Assembly: GCF_007558825.1 (NCBI RefSeq)
Contig: NZ_VLTK01000001.1
Span: 186,001-250,000, forward strand
Length of the DNA: 64,000 nucleotides
Reading direction: 5' to 3'
DNA from: Brevibacterium aurantiacum
GTDB taxonomy: Bacteria > Actinomycetota > Actinomycetes > Actinomycetales > Brevibacteriaceae
Both the position numbers and the translations under genes were made by a program. Under the pieces are notes generated by a model. The model had not been told where the DNA came from. It did not search any database and saw only the letters and a program-made list of their open reading frames with translations. The first letter of the stretch is position 1, and every line of letters starts with the position of its first letter. This document shows positions 8,273-16,748 of the stretch, piece by piece.

Positions 8273-8956
8273 TCAGGCTTCGAACTTGTAGCCGAGTCCG
8301 CGCACCGTGGTGAGCAGGCGCGGCTCCGAGGGGTTCTGTTCGACTTTGGCACGCAGACGCTTGACGTGGACGTCGAGGGTCTTCGTGTCGCCGACGTAGT
8401 CTTCTCCCCAGATCCGGTCGATGAGCTGACCGCGTGTCATCACTCGACCGGAGTTGCGGATGAGGATCTCGAGCAGCTCGAACTCCTTCAGCGGCATCGA
8501 CAGCTCTTCGCCGCGGACGCTGACGACGTGACGTTCGACATCGATGCGGACTCCCCCGGCTTCGAGCACCGACTCGTCGTCGAAGGCTTCGGACTCGACG
8601 TTGCGGCGCAGCACCGCTCGCACCCTGGCCAGCAGTTCTCGCGAGGAGTAGGGCTTGGTCACGTAGTCGTCTGCGCCGAGTTCGAGTCCCACCACCTTGT
8701 CGATCTCCGAGTCCTTGGCCGTGAGCATGATGATCGGCACACTGGACTTCGCACGCAGCTCTCGGCATACCTCGGTGCCGGAGACTCCCGGCAGCATGAG
8801 GTCGAGCAGAACGAGATCGGCGCCGTTGCGGTCGAACTCTGCGAGAGCCTTCAAACCGTCATCGGCAACTGTCACCTCATATCCTTCTTTATCGAGCAGG
8901 TACGACAGTGGGTCCGAGAACGAATCCTCGTCCTCGACAAGCAGAATTCGAGTCAC
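8273..8956 (-). CDS. regX3: Phosphate-response regulator, OmpR/PhoB family (RegX3-like)
   Basis: A 227-residue response regulator. The receiver domain has the acidic pair E8/D9, phospho-acceptor D52 (VLLDLMLPG) and the conserved Lys in TKPYSSRELLARV. The C-terminal winged helix (residues 130-227) ends VRGLGYKFEA as in PhoB-type proteins. It overlaps the senX3 stop by four bases. Together with the divergent phoU and nearby gpmA, this is the actinobacterial SenX3-RegX3 phosphate-starvation system. It should activate phosphate-uptake genes when phosphorylated. Confidence 0.93.
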   Translation of the reverse strand: MTRILLVEDEDSFSDPLSYLLDKEGYEVTVADDGLKALAEFDRNGADLVLLDLMLPGVSGTEVCRELRAKSSVPIIMLTAKDSEIDKVVGLELGADDYVTKPYSSRELLARVRAVLRRNVESEAFDDESVLEAGGVRIDVERHVVSVRGEELSMPLKEFELLEILIRNSGRVMTRGQLIDRIWGEDYVGDTKTLDVHVKRLRAKVEQNPSEPRLLTTVRGLGYKFEA

Positions 8957-10410
8957 GTTGTGAGCTTCCTTTGTTCGCTTCCGGTTTTCAGAACCTGGGT
9001 TGTCTCATTCTCATTCTCCCCTGTGCTGACGCCCTTGTCATCGTCGGGGTCATGTTCGGTGCCGTCATTGGCAACCGCGCCATCAGCAGCGGCTCCCTCT
9101 GCATCCGTCTCAACCTCAACCTCAGCCTCGTCGGCATCAGCCCGTGCCGAGTGCTCGAGCAGGACCCCATCCGGCGCCGAGGAGGATGCTTCGTCATCGG
9201 AGACGTTGCCTGCCAGCGGAAGCACGATGGTGAAGGTCGAACCCTTGCCGAGGCGGCTCCAGACCTTCACCTGCCCGCCGTGTGTGGCGATGATGTGCTT
9301 GACGATGCTCAGCCCCAGCCCGGTTCCACCCGTGATACGCGAACGCGCCGGGTCCACGCGGTAGAAACGTTCGAAGACGCGCTCGGTGTCCTGAGTGGAG
9401 AGACCGATGCCCTGGTCGGCGACGGAGATCTCGACGCGTTCGTCGACCAGGTCGACTCCGACGCCGATGCGAGTGCCGTCGGGTGAGTAGTTGATGGCAT
9501 TGTCGATAAGGTTGCGCACCGCATTGACGAGGAGTTCGTAGTTGCCCTCGATGAGCATTGTGCCCGGTGGCGAGACCTCGATGTGGATGTTCTTGCTCTC
9601 GGCACGCGTACGGGCACGGTCAGCGGCATCATCGACCACCTCGGCGGCGGAGATCTTCTCCGTCGCGGACGGAGCGGTATGGTCCTGGACGCGGGACAGG
9701 TCGATGATCTCCTGCACCAGCTGAGTCAGCCGCTTCGACTCCCGCTGCATGCGACCGCCGAAGCGTTCGACGGCCTGCGGGTCATCGGAGAAGTCGGTGA
9801 CCGCCTCGGCGAGGAGGGACATCGCGCCGATGGGGGTCTTGAGTTCGTGGGAGACGTTGGCAACAAAATCTCGCCGAATGGAGTCAACGCGCTTGGACTC
9901 GGTCTGGTCGTCACAGAGGACGAGGACGAAGGCCGTGCCCAAGGGCGCCACACGAGCGTGGAGGAATCGCAGGATCGAATCCGTCTGCTCGCGCTTCTGT
10001 TCGAGTTCGATCTCTTCGATGAGGCCTCTGGAGCGGACTCGGCCGACCATGCGCAGCATCTCGGGAGAAGCAAGGGAATGCCCTCTGACCAGCCCGAACG
10101 TGTAAGCGGCCGGGGATGCTTTGACGACGTCATCACCGGCGTCGAGAACGATCGCGGCCGAGGGCAGCACAGCCAGAACCTCGGCGATGCCTTCGGGCAG
10201 GTCGTCCTCAGAATGCAGATCGGCAGCATCACGGGAGCGTTCGCTGAAACGAAACGCCAGAATTCCCGCTATGCCCAGTCCCAGACCGACGATGCCGGTC
10301 AGGACCGCTACGATCAAGAGGTCCACGTCATCAAGCTTATGCGCAGTCGGCTTCAGAGGCGCACGGAATCGACCCCAGGACGCCGCTTTTGCCGAGGAAT
10401 TCACCTGCAT
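8953..10410 (-). CDS. senX3: Phosphate-sensing histidine kinase (SenX3-like)
   Basis: A 485-residue membrane kinase. One hydrophobic segment (LLIVAVLTGIVGLGLGIAG) near the N-terminus is followed by a PAS-like region (residues 75-170), the H-box FVANVSHELKTPIG with the His near residue 188, and the ATPase boxes NAINYSPDG, DQGIGLS and GGTGLGLSIV. The acidic C-terminal tail of about 75 residues is unusual. A TTG three codons earlier is an alternative start; I preferred the ATG, though neither has a strong ribosome site. It signals to the overlapping regX3 product, with PhoU as likely modulator. Confidence 0.92.
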   Translation of the reverse strand: MQVNSSAKAASWGRFRAPLKPTAHKLDDVDLLIVAVLTGIVGLGLGIAGILAFRFSERSRDAADLHSEDDLPEGIAEVLAVLPSAAIVLDAGDDVVKASPAAYTFGLVRGHSLASPEMLRMVGRVRSRGLIEEIELEQKREQTDSILRFLHARVAPLGTAFVLVLCDDQTESKRVDSIRRDFVANVSHELKTPIGAMSLLAEAVTDFSDDPQAVERFGGRMQRESKRLTQLVQEIIDLSRVQDHTAPSATEKISAAEVVDDAADRARTRAESKNIHIEVSPPGTMLIEGNYELLVNAVRNLIDNAINYSPDGTRIGVGVDLVDERVEISVADQGIGLSTQDTERVFERFYRVDPARSRITGGTGLGLSIVKHIIATHGGQVKVWSRLGKGSTFTIVLPLAGNVSDDEASSSAPDGVLLEHSARADADEAEVEVETDAEGAAADGAVANDGTEHDPDDDKGVSTGENENETTQVLKTGSEQRKLTT

Positions 10411-10542
10411 GCCAGACAACGTTCACCCAATGGTGTCAAGCTGACACAGTGTGCCTATCCTGACCGGAGGGTTGTCCGCACCCAGGGCGATCTCAGGCAC
10501 CTCCCCTTGCACAAGATCCACGAGATTAAGGAACCGCTGTCA
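10411..10542. promoter_or_regulatory. Divergent senX3/phoU promoter region
   Basis: TATCCT at 10456-10461 is a possible plus-strand -10 box for phoU, and AAGGAA at 10528-10533 is its ribosome site. GTTCACC at 10421-10427 matches one half of the PHO-box described in Streptomyces; I see no second half at 11-base spacing. Confidence 0.4.
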
Positions 10543-11205
10543 ATGCGCGAAGTCTTCAGAAATGAGCTGGACGAGCTGGCCACGCAGCTGGTCGACATGT
10601 CTGTCAAAGTTCACGAGGCGATGCGCCTGGCGAACCAGTCCCTGCGAAGCAACGACCTCGAACTGGCCGAAAAGGTCATCGAAGCCGACGCCGTGATCGA
10701 CCACATGCAGCACGCCCTCGACCTTCAGGCCGCTGAGATGCTGGCCTTGCAGGCCCCCGTCGCCGCCGACCTGCGCGCGGTCATCGGCTCACTGCGGATG
10801 TCCGCTTCGCTCGAGCGCATGGGTGACCTCGCTCGCCACATCGCCCAGCAGGTCCGCATCCGCTACCCGGAGTCAGCGATCCCCGACCACTTCACCGACA
10901 CCTTCACCCGCATGGGCGAATCCGGAGAGAAGATCGCCGAGGCGACGGAGAACCTGCTGTCGAACCCGGGCCTGACCGCCGTGCCCACGATCAATGCGAT
11001 CGACGAAGAGCTCGACGAACTGCACCTGAGCATCTTCGCCAAGCTCGCCGAGGCGCCCGCCGGTTCGCTGGCACCCCGCCACATCGCCGACGTCACCCTG
11101 CTCTCGCGCTACTACGAGCGCTTCGGCGATCACGCGGTGTCCGTGTCTCAGAAGGTCGAATACCTGCTCACCGGCAACTGGGAACCGTACCTGTCGAAGA
11201 AGTGA
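10543..11205 (+). CDS. phoU: Phosphate transport regulator PhoU
   Basis: A 220-residue all-helical protein built of two similar three-helix bundles. The first runs from MREVFRNELDELATQLVDM, and the second repeats around FTDTFTRMGESGEKIAEA. The metal-binding PhoU signature residues lie in EADAVIDHMQHALD and YYERFGDHAVSVSQKVEYL. PhoU links Pst transport with the PhoR/SenX3-type kinase, repressing the phosphate response when phosphate is plentiful. The start has AAGGAA ten bases upstream. A much longer frame upstream is antisense to senX3 and not coding. Confidence 0.95.
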   Translation: MREVFRNELDELATQLVDMSVKVHEAMRLANQSLRSNDLELAEKVIEADAVIDHMQHALDLQAAEMLALQAPVAADLRAVIGSLRMSASLERMGDLARHIAQQVRIRYPESAIPDHFTDTFTRMGESGEKIAEATENLLSNPGLTAVPTINAIDEELDELHLSIFAKLAEAPAGSLAPRHIADVTLLSRYYERFGDHAVSVSQKVEYLLTGNWEPYLSKK

Positions 11206-11225
11206 CATACGCCTGAAACACCGAA

Positions 11226-12176
11226 TCAGCCCGAGGTCGACGAATGTTCGACCTCGGGCTTTTCGCTGGCGATGACCTTCCGCTGCCTCCGGTTCGTTCC
11301 GCTGATGCTGCGTGCGATGGTCTTCAGCACTCCCGTCGTGACGGCGACGCCCAGAAGCAGCAGGGCTCCGCCGACGAGCTCGGGAACGGTGGGACGGTCT
11401 CCGAGGACGAGCCAGGCCGAGAGCACACCGACCAGGGGAACCAACAGTGAGAACGGCGCCACCTGCGATGCCGGGAACCTTGCAAGCAGCGAATTCCAGA
11501 TGACGTAGCCGATGAGTGAGGCGCAGCCGGCGGTGTAGACGACCGAAGCCACGACTCCCCAGGTCGGGTTCGCAAGTGCGTGAGCCACCTCGGCGGGGCC
11601 GTCGACGAGCATCGAGAGCGCGAACAGGGGCACGGGGACCACGATGGCCGACCACACGGTCATCTGCACACCGTTCGTGCCCTCCTTGACGCCGCGGGCG
11701 ATGACATTGCCGATCGCCCAGGACAGGGACGCGGCGAGCGCGACGAGGAAGGCGACGATCGGCACCGATGCCTGGAGGCTCAGGCCGATGACGCACAGTC
11801 CGGACAGGCCGATGAGGATGCCGATGATCTGGCGTCGACTCGGGAATTCCTTGAGCACAAGGGCCGCGACGAGCACCGTGAAAGCGGCCTGAATCTGGAT
11901 GACGATCGACGTCAGACCCGCAGGCAGTCCGAGGAACATGGCTGTGTAGAGGAGGCCGAACTGACCGGCGGACATGAAGACGCCGATGAGGAGGATGCGT
12001 CGGAAGTTCCCTCTGGGGTACTTGACGAAGAAGATCGCCGGGATCACGACGAGCGTGAAGCGGGCTGCGACGAGGAGCAGCGGTGGCCAGTCCCGCAATC
12101 CGAAGTCGATGAAGATGAAGTTGACGCCCCAGAGAACGACGACGAGCAGGGCGAGCATGTAATGGACGGGACGCAT
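11226..12176 (-). CDS. EamA/DMT-family exporter
   Basis: A 316-residue membrane protein with ten hydrophobic segments in two EamA repeats (roughly 7-135 and 150-285). Each repeat ends with a glycine-rich helix such as IIGILIGLSGLCVIG and LVGGALLLLGVAVTTG. Such proteins export amino acids or other small metabolites. GGAGGT abuts the ATG directly, which is too close, so translation may really begin at the Met six codons later. The gene is divergent from a LysR-type regulator that probably controls it. Its 3' end encodes the stem of the phoU terminator. Confidence 0.85.
   Translation of the reverse strand: MRPVHYMLALLVVVLWGVNFIFIDFGLRDWPPLLLVAARFTLVVIPAIFFVKYPRGNFRRILLIGVFMSAGQFGLLYTAMFLGLPAGLTSIVIQIQAAFTVLVAALVLKEFPSRRQIIGILIGLSGLCVIGLSLQASVPIVAFLVALAASLSWAIGNVIARGVKEGTNGVQMTVWSAIVVPVPLFALSMLVDGPAEVAHALANPTWGVVASVVYTAGCASLIGYVIWNSLLARFPASQVAPFSLLVPLVGVLSAWLVLGDRPTVPELVGGALLLLGVAVTTGVLKTIARSISGTNRRQRKVIASEKPEVEHSSTSG
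11228..11264 (+). terminator. phoU terminator, nested in the end of the EamA gene
   Basis: Perfect 13-base stem AGCCCGAGGTCGA / TCGACCTCGGGCT, seven-base loop, then TTTT. It overlaps the last twelve codons of the convergent exporter. Confidence 0.88.
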
Positions 12177-12205
12177 ACCTCCAGGATCCCAGCCATTGCA
12201 TCAAA

Positions 12206-12250
12206 ATTCCATTGAATATAAATGCGTGGTTTCGTTAAAATTGTTTGATG
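12206..12250 (+). promoter_or_regulatory. Leaderless lysR promoter with overlapping dyad
   Basis: -35 TTGAAT (12212-12217), an 18-base spacer and -10 TAAAAT (12236-12241), then six bases to the ATG. The dyad ATTC-CATT-GAAT (12206-12217) covers the -35 and is a candidate autoregulatory site. Confidence 0.6.
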
Positions 12251-13183
12251 ATTGACGCTCTCGCTCTGCGCACGCTCGTTGCTCTCGACTCGGCCGGATC
12301 CGTCACGGCGACGGCCGATGCACTCGGCTACACCTCGGCGGCCATCAGCCACCAGCTGCAGAAGCTCTCGCGCTACCTCGGCTCGCCTGTCACCGAGCGC
12401 ACCGGACGGGGGATCGCATTGACTCCGATGGGTCGGGAGCTCAGCCGTCGCGGCGCCGAGCTGCTCCAGGATCTCGAAAGCCTCGAGACCGACGCCCGGG
12501 CAAGGTCGGGCGAACCTCGAGGTCGGATCACGGTGGGCGGTTTCTCGACCGGCATCCGCGGGGTGCTGGTGCCATCCCTGCCGCTGCTCAAGAACACCGC
12601 GCCGGAGCTGACGATCACCAACATCGAGGAGGAACCCGATGAGCTCATCGACATGGTCACGGTCGGTCGGATCGACGCTTCGCTGATCTTCGACTGGCGG
12701 GAGGGTCCTCCCCAGCTGCCCTCGACGCTGAATTCCGAGCTCATCACCGTCGACCGGGCCGATATCGTCATGCATCGTGACCACCATCTGGCATCACGCA
12801 ATCTGGTGACCCGGCAGGATCTCCTCCGCGAGGTCTTCGTCTCGGCACCGCGCAACGGCGTATGCCACCGCTGGCTCACCGCGCTCTTCGATCCCCTCAA
12901 CGCCGAACCGCGGATCGAGTACTGGGCGATGGAGTATGACACCCAGATCGAGTTCGTCCGGGCCGTCGGGGCGCTCGCGCTGGTGCCGCGGCTGGGACGG
13001 CCGCACCTGCCAGCCGACGTCACCGTCGTCGAACTCGACGATCCGAGCATCGCCCGCTGGATCTACCTCGTGTGGCGGGCCTCCATGAGCGCATCCCCGG
13101 CGATCTCCCTTCTCCTTGAGCAGATGAGGGCAGTCGCCGAGGTGACAGCAGGTGAGTGCGAGCCCGGGCGAGGGAGAGTCTGA
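12248..13183 (+). CDS. LysR-family transcriptional regulator
   Basis: A 311-residue regulator whose N-terminal 60 residues form the LysR winged helix (LRTLVALDSAGSVTATADALGYTSAAISHQLQKL). It is followed by a periplasmic-binding-like effector domain starting GRITVGGFSTG near residue 95. It is divergent from the EamA exporter across 71 AT-rich bases, so the exporter is the likely target. The ATG preceded by a TTG codon is used because it sits six bases after the -10 box. The effector is not readable from sequence. Confidence 0.9.
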   Translation: MIDALALRTLVALDSAGSVTATADALGYTSAAISHQLQKLSRYLGSPVTERTGRGIALTPMGRELSRRGAELLQDLESLETDARARSGEPRGRITVGGFSTGIRGVLVPSLPLLKNTAPELTITNIEEEPDELIDMVTVGRIDASLIFDWREGPPQLPSTLNSELITVDRADIVMHRDHHLASRNLVTRQDLLREVFVSAPRNGVCHRWLTALFDPLNAEPRIEYWAMEYDTQIEFVRAVGALALVPRLGRPHLPADVTVVELDDPSIARWIYLVWRASMSASPAISLLLEQMRAVAEVTAGECEPGRGRV

Positions 13184-13186
13184 GCC

Positions 13187-13930
13187 TCAGCGACCCTGGT
13201 TGGCGACCTGACCGATCGCGGCCTCTGCGGCAGCCGCATCGAGGTACGTGCCGCCGGGCCTGACCGGAGTGAAGTCCTCGGTCAGCTCGTAGTGCAGCGG
13301 GATGCCGGTGGGAATGTTGAGGCCGGTGATATCGGCATCGGAGATACCGTCGAGGTGCTTGACGAGGGCACGCAGCGAATTGCCGTGGGCGACGACGAGC
13401 ACGGTGCGTCCGACGGTGAGCTCGGGGACGAGCCGGTCGTACCAGTAGGGCAGAAGCCGGTCGATGACGTCGGCCAGGCATTCCGTGCGAGGCAGGGAAC
13501 CGCCGAGGTTGGCGTAGCGAGGATCTCCGGCCTGCGAGAATTCGGAGGCGTCGCCGAGAGCTGGCGGCGGGGTGTCGAAGGAGCGGCGCCACGTCATGAA
13601 CTGCTCCTCGCCGAACTCCTCGCGGATCTCCTTCTTGTTCTTGCCCTGCAGTGCACCGTAGTGGCGTTCGTTGAGTCGCCAGCTGCGATGGACGTCCAGC
13701 CAGGAGAGATCGGCGGCCTCGAGCGCCAGATTCGAGGTGAGGATGGCCCGCTTGAGACGGGAGGTGTAGACGACGTCGGGGATGAGGTCGGCCTCGCGCA
13801 GGAGCTCGCCGGCCCGCTGGCCCTCAGCCCGCCCCTTGTCCGTCAGGGTCACGTCGACCCAACCGGTGAACAGATTCTTCTGGTTCCATTCGCTCTCGCC
13901 GTGGCGCAGCAGGATGAGGTTATGCGTCAT
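13187..13930 (-). CDS. gpmA: 2,3-bisphosphoglycerate-dependent phosphoglycerate mutase
   Basis: A 247-residue glycolytic enzyme interconverting 3- and 2-phosphoglycerate. The phosphohistidine signature [11 protein letters not shown] has His10. Other hallmarks are [22 protein letters not shown], the proline pair in FDTPPP, and [15 protein letters not shown] with the second catalytic His. The ATG is preceded by GGTGG; the frame extends upstream without family similarity. It ends four bases from the convergent lysR stop. The placement close to senX3 repeats the M. tuberculosis gpm1-senX3 order. Confidence 0.95.
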   Translation of the reverse strand: MTHNLILLRHGESEWNQKNLFTGWVDVTLTDKGRAEGQRAGELLREADLIPDVVYTSRLKRAILTSNLALEAADLSWLDVHRSWRLNERHYGALQGKNKKEIREEFGEEQFMTWRRSFDTPPPALGDASEFSQAGDPRYANLGGSLPRTECLADVIDRLLPYWYDRLVPELTVGRTVLVVAHGNSLRALVKHLDGISDADITGLNIPTGIPLHYELTEDFTPVRPGGTYLDAAAAEAAIGQVANQGR

Positions 13931-14047
13931 GCCACCATTTTTGCACGACCGTGCCGACGCACACAGAGCCGCCCACCCTCTGGTCCAGGTGCTTCCGAGA
14001 TATTTCTCACTATTCGGCACTCGATCTTGCATCCCGATATGCCGGGA

Positions 14048-14062
14048 TAGCCTGAACTCATG
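14048..14062 (+). promoter_or_regulatory. -10 box of a leaderless transcript (BASS transporter)
   Basis: TAGCCT followed by six bases and the ATG, with no ribosome-binding sequence. Confidence 0.55.
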
Positions 14063-15196
14063 CCTGACACCCCTACACCGCAGTCGTCGAGCTCGCAGCC
14101 TGAGTCGTCGAACCCACAGCCTCAGCCGTCGAACCCACAGCCTCCATCGTCGAGCTCGCAGTCGCCGACCCCGCCACCGCAGGCGGGAGGCTCATCGGCT
14201 CCTCAGCCCCAGCAGCCGAACTCCGACCGCAGTTCGATCATCGCTGTGACGGCACTGCCGGTCCTCGTCGTGATCGCCGGAGTCCTCGGGTTCCTCAGTC
14301 CCGACACGTTCACTCCTCTCGCGCCCTCGATCACCTGGGCTCTCGGAATCGTCATGTTCTTCATGGGTCTGACGCTGACGCTGCCGGACTTCGCTCGGAT
14401 CGCGAAGAAGCCGTGGATCGCCGCCCTCGGTGTCGTGACGCAGTTCGTCGCAATGCCCCTGCTCGGTCTCCTGGTCGTCACCCTCTACAGCCTTCCGACT
14501 GAGATCGCTGTCGGCGTCATCCTCGTCGGATGTGCCCCCGGAGGGACTGCTTCGAACGTCGTCACCTACCTGGCCAAGGGCGATACCGCCCTGTCGGTGT
14601 CGATCACAACCCTGTCGACCCTTCTCGCCCCGGTCCTCACTCCCCTGCTGACCCTGTGGCTGGCCGGCTCATACATGGACGTTCCGTTCTGGTCGATGTT
14701 CGTCTCGATCTGTCAGACGGTGCTCGTGCCCGTCATCGTCGGGGTGATCGTCAGGCTCGTGGCCTCGAAGTTCGTCGACAAGATCTCACCGATTCTGCCC
14801 TGGTTCGCGTCCATCGCCATCGCCTACATCGTGGCGGTCGTCGTCGCGGGCTCCGCCGACTCCATCGCGACCGCCGGAATCCTCGTGCTCCTGGCAGTCA
14901 TCACGCACAACGTCTTGGGACTTGGACTCGGCTACGGAGTGGCCGCAGCCTGCCGGTTGGACACTCCGACCAGACGAGCGATGACCTTCGAGGTCGGGTT
15001 GCAGAATTCGGGGCTCGCATCCACTCTCGCAACCACGTACTTCTCACCGCTCGCTGCTCTTCCCGGCGCTGTGTTCAGCGTCTGGCACAACGTCTCCGGT
15101 GCACTCCTGGCCTCGGTGTTCGCACGCCGCCCCTACGGCAAACCACCGCGTGAGCAGGTCGCCGGAGACAGTCACACACAGGAGTCGGGACTGTGA
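14060..15196 (+). CDS. Bile acid:sodium symporter (BASS) family transporter
   Basis: A 378-residue protein with a striking 60-residue Ser/Pro/Gln tail before the membrane domain. That tail contains three copies of an SNPQP-like unit. Nine to ten hydrophobic helices follow. The family signature [19 protein letters not shown] marks the sodium-site unwound helix, and [15 protein letters not shown] the second. BASS proteins co-transport organic anions with sodium; pantoate, ketoacids or sulfur compounds are possible. The start appears leaderless. It overlaps the following acetyltransferase by four bases. Confidence 0.88.
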   Translation: MPDTPTPQSSSSQPESSNPQPQPSNPQPPSSSSQSPTPPPQAGGSSAPQPQQPNSDRSSIIAVTALPVLVVIAGVLGFLSPDTFTPLAPSITWALGIVMFFMGLTLTLPDFARIAKKPWIAALGVVTQFVAMPLLGLLVVTLYSLPTEIAVGVILVGCAPGGTASNVVTYLAKGDTALSVSITTLSTLLAPVLTPLLTLWLAGSYMDVPFWSMFVSICQTVLVPVIVGVIVRLVASKFVDKISPILPWFASIAIAYIVAVVVAGSADSIATAGILVLLAVITHNVLGLGLGYGVAAACRLDTPTRRAMTFEVGLQNSGLASTLATTYFSPLAALPGAVFSVWHNVSGALLASVFARRPYGKPPREQVAGDSHTQESGL

Positions 15197-15840
15197 TCGG
15201 GCCCTCGACCCCGTCGGGCTTCTCCGCTTTCGACGAGGAGACGATCGCTCTCGCGAACAGGAGATTTCTGATTCGGCGGGCACGAGACACCGATGTGCAC
15301 GACCTCGTGTCCCTGCTTCGCGATGACGCCCTCGGTGCTGCTCGTGAGGGTTCCGGCGCCGAGGAGGTGGCAGACTACCAGCGTGCCTTCGGTCTCATCG
15401 ATTCCGATCCCAATCAGCTTCTGGTCACGATCGACGACGTCACCAACTGTGCTGAGAGCAATCACGAAGATGCTGAGACCCACCATGACGGTGCCGAGAC
15501 TCATCATGACGGTTCTGCGAACAACGATGAGGGTGGGCAGCCACGCCCGTCCGACACCGGATCGACCGCCGTCGTCGGCACCCTGCAGCTGACGCTGATC
15601 CCGAGCCTGTCACGACGAGGTTCGACGCGGCTGCAGATCGAAGCGGTGAGGATCGGGCCTGATGCGCAGGGCCTAGGACTGGGCACGGCGGTCTTCGAAT
15701 GGGCCCATGACTGCGGGCGTCGATTCGGGGCCTCGCTGGCTCAGCTGACGACCGATAAGTCGCGCACGGATGCGCAGCGGTTCTATGCACGGCTGGGCTA
15801 CGAGGCCAGTCACGAAGGGCTCAAACTGGACCTGAGCTGA
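15193..15840 (+). CDS. GNAT-family N-acetyltransferase with a His/Asp-rich insertion
   Basis: A 215-residue protein. The acetyl-CoA-binding motif A is IGPDAQGLGLGTAVFEWA (residues 154-171), and motif B is RFYARLGYEASHEGLKL. Between residues 88 and 120 lies an insertion with the repeat AETHHDG, likely a surface loop. The GTG start overlaps the BASS gene stop (GTGA), so the two are co-translated. The substrate is unknown; the pairing suggests it may modify the transported compound. Confidence 0.78.
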   Translation: MIGPSTPSGFSAFDEETIALANRRFLIRRARDTDVHDLVSLLRDDALGAAREGSGAEEVADYQRAFGLIDSDPNQLLVTIDDVTNCAESNHEDAETHHDGAETHHDGSANNDEGGQPRPSDTGSTAVVGTLQLTLIPSLSRRGSTRLQIEAVRIGPDAQGLGLGTAVFEWAHDCGRRFGASLAQLTTDKSRTDAQRFYARLGYEASHEGLKLDLS

Positions 15841-15843
15841 GAC

Positions 15844-16200
15844 TCACATCCACTTCACCCCATCGACCTCGAACTCACGGATGCGGTGGGCGATCATCTC
15901 CGCCAGCAGGTCGGTGGGTATCTCGCGATCGTAGTAGAGCTTGATCGAACCCTTTCCGGTGTCGAATCCGCTCAGCCGATCGGCGAAGGCCTCTTTGGTG
16001 CTGGGGGTGAATACGAAGTTCGCGTGCTTAGCATAGCCGGCGAAGGCGAAGAGGATCGTGCCTACGAAATAGGCAGGGTTCCCCCACTTGAGGCCTTCCT
16101 CAGCGGTGGGCGCAGCGGCGCGGCTGAGGTCCCGCAGGCGCCTCAGGAATTCCCGCTTGTGCACATCGTCGAAGCCGGCGATGTAATCGTCGACGTTCAA
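15844..16200 (-). CDS. DUF1801-family protein
   Basis: A 118-residue protein resembling the YdhG/DUF1801 fold: a helical N-terminus (FDDVHKREFLRRLRDL), then GLKWGNPAYFVGTILFAFAGY, the motif region of this family, and a strand-rich end (GSIKLYYDREIP). The TTG start overlaps the stop of the YbjN-like gene as TTGA, which fits the length of homologues; longer frames run into that gene. Function is unknown; relatives are small frataxin-like folds. Confidence 0.75.
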   Translation of the reverse strand: MNVDDYIAGFDDVHKREFLRRLRDLSRAAAPTAEEGLKWGNPAYFVGTILFAFAGYAKHANFVFTPSTKEAFADRLSGFDTGKGSIKLYYDREIPTDLLAEMIAHRIREFEVDGVKWM

Positions 16201-16718
16201 GCCTGCTCCAGAAATTCGTTGTCCGGTCCGCTGAGGACGTCTTCGAAGGCGGCGAGGTTCCGCGTCGACTCGCCGCGACTGACCCTCCAGGCCCATTCCT
16301 TCTTCATTCCGGTGAGGAAGCCGATGAGCAGAAGTTCGTTGAACGAGGAGTCGGCGATCGCCAGAATCGCCCCGAGCAGAGAGTCGAGTTCCTCGAGAAG
16401 TCGGCCCCGGGGAACGCTGGCTCCCAGATACACATCGCCGAGGGTGTCGATGCCGAACGACACCGGGCCTGGTCTCATGTTCTTGATGAGCAGCCAGCGG
16501 TTGAACTCCTCGGCGTTCTCATCCGGGTGGCGGATGACGAACGCCTGCAGCTGCACCGTTCGCGCGGAGATGGTGATCGACACGGTCGTCTTCAGCTTCT
16601 TCTCTCCCGGCAGGACCACGGCGATCTGCGTGTCCTCTACGGCGTCGACTTCGACCTCGTTCTCATGGGCCCACTGCCTCACACCGGCCAGAAGCGTCTC
16701 GGTGTCGGTCGTCATCAT
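16197..16718 (-). CDS. YbjN-domain protein
   Basis: A 173-residue protein without signal peptide whose central beta-sheet (VVLPGEKKLKTTVSITIS, LQAFVIRHPDENAEEFNRWLL) resembles YbjN/sensory-transduction-chaperone-like domains. GGAAGG lies four bases before the first of two adjacent ATGs. It is downstream of mshA and followed by the DUF1801 gene. In M. tuberculosis Rv0487, beside mshA (Rv0486), is the syntenic equivalent. Its role is unknown. Confidence 0.75.
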   Translation of the reverse strand: MMTTDTETLLAGVRQWAHENEVEVDAVEDTQIAVVLPGEKKLKTTVSITISARTVQLQAFVIRHPDENAEEFNRWLLIKNMRPGPVSFGIDTLGDVYLGASVPRGRLLEELDSLLGAILAIADSSFNELLLIGFLTGMKKEWAWRVSRGESTRNLAAFEDVLSGPDNEFLEQA

Positions 16719-16748
16719 GTGTCCTTCCGTCGGCAATCCATGAGTCCT

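Noticed and set aside
9583-10542. Long open frame running into phoU from upstream
   Set aside because: It is antisense to senX3; PhoU similarity begins at the ATG with AAGGAA upstream.
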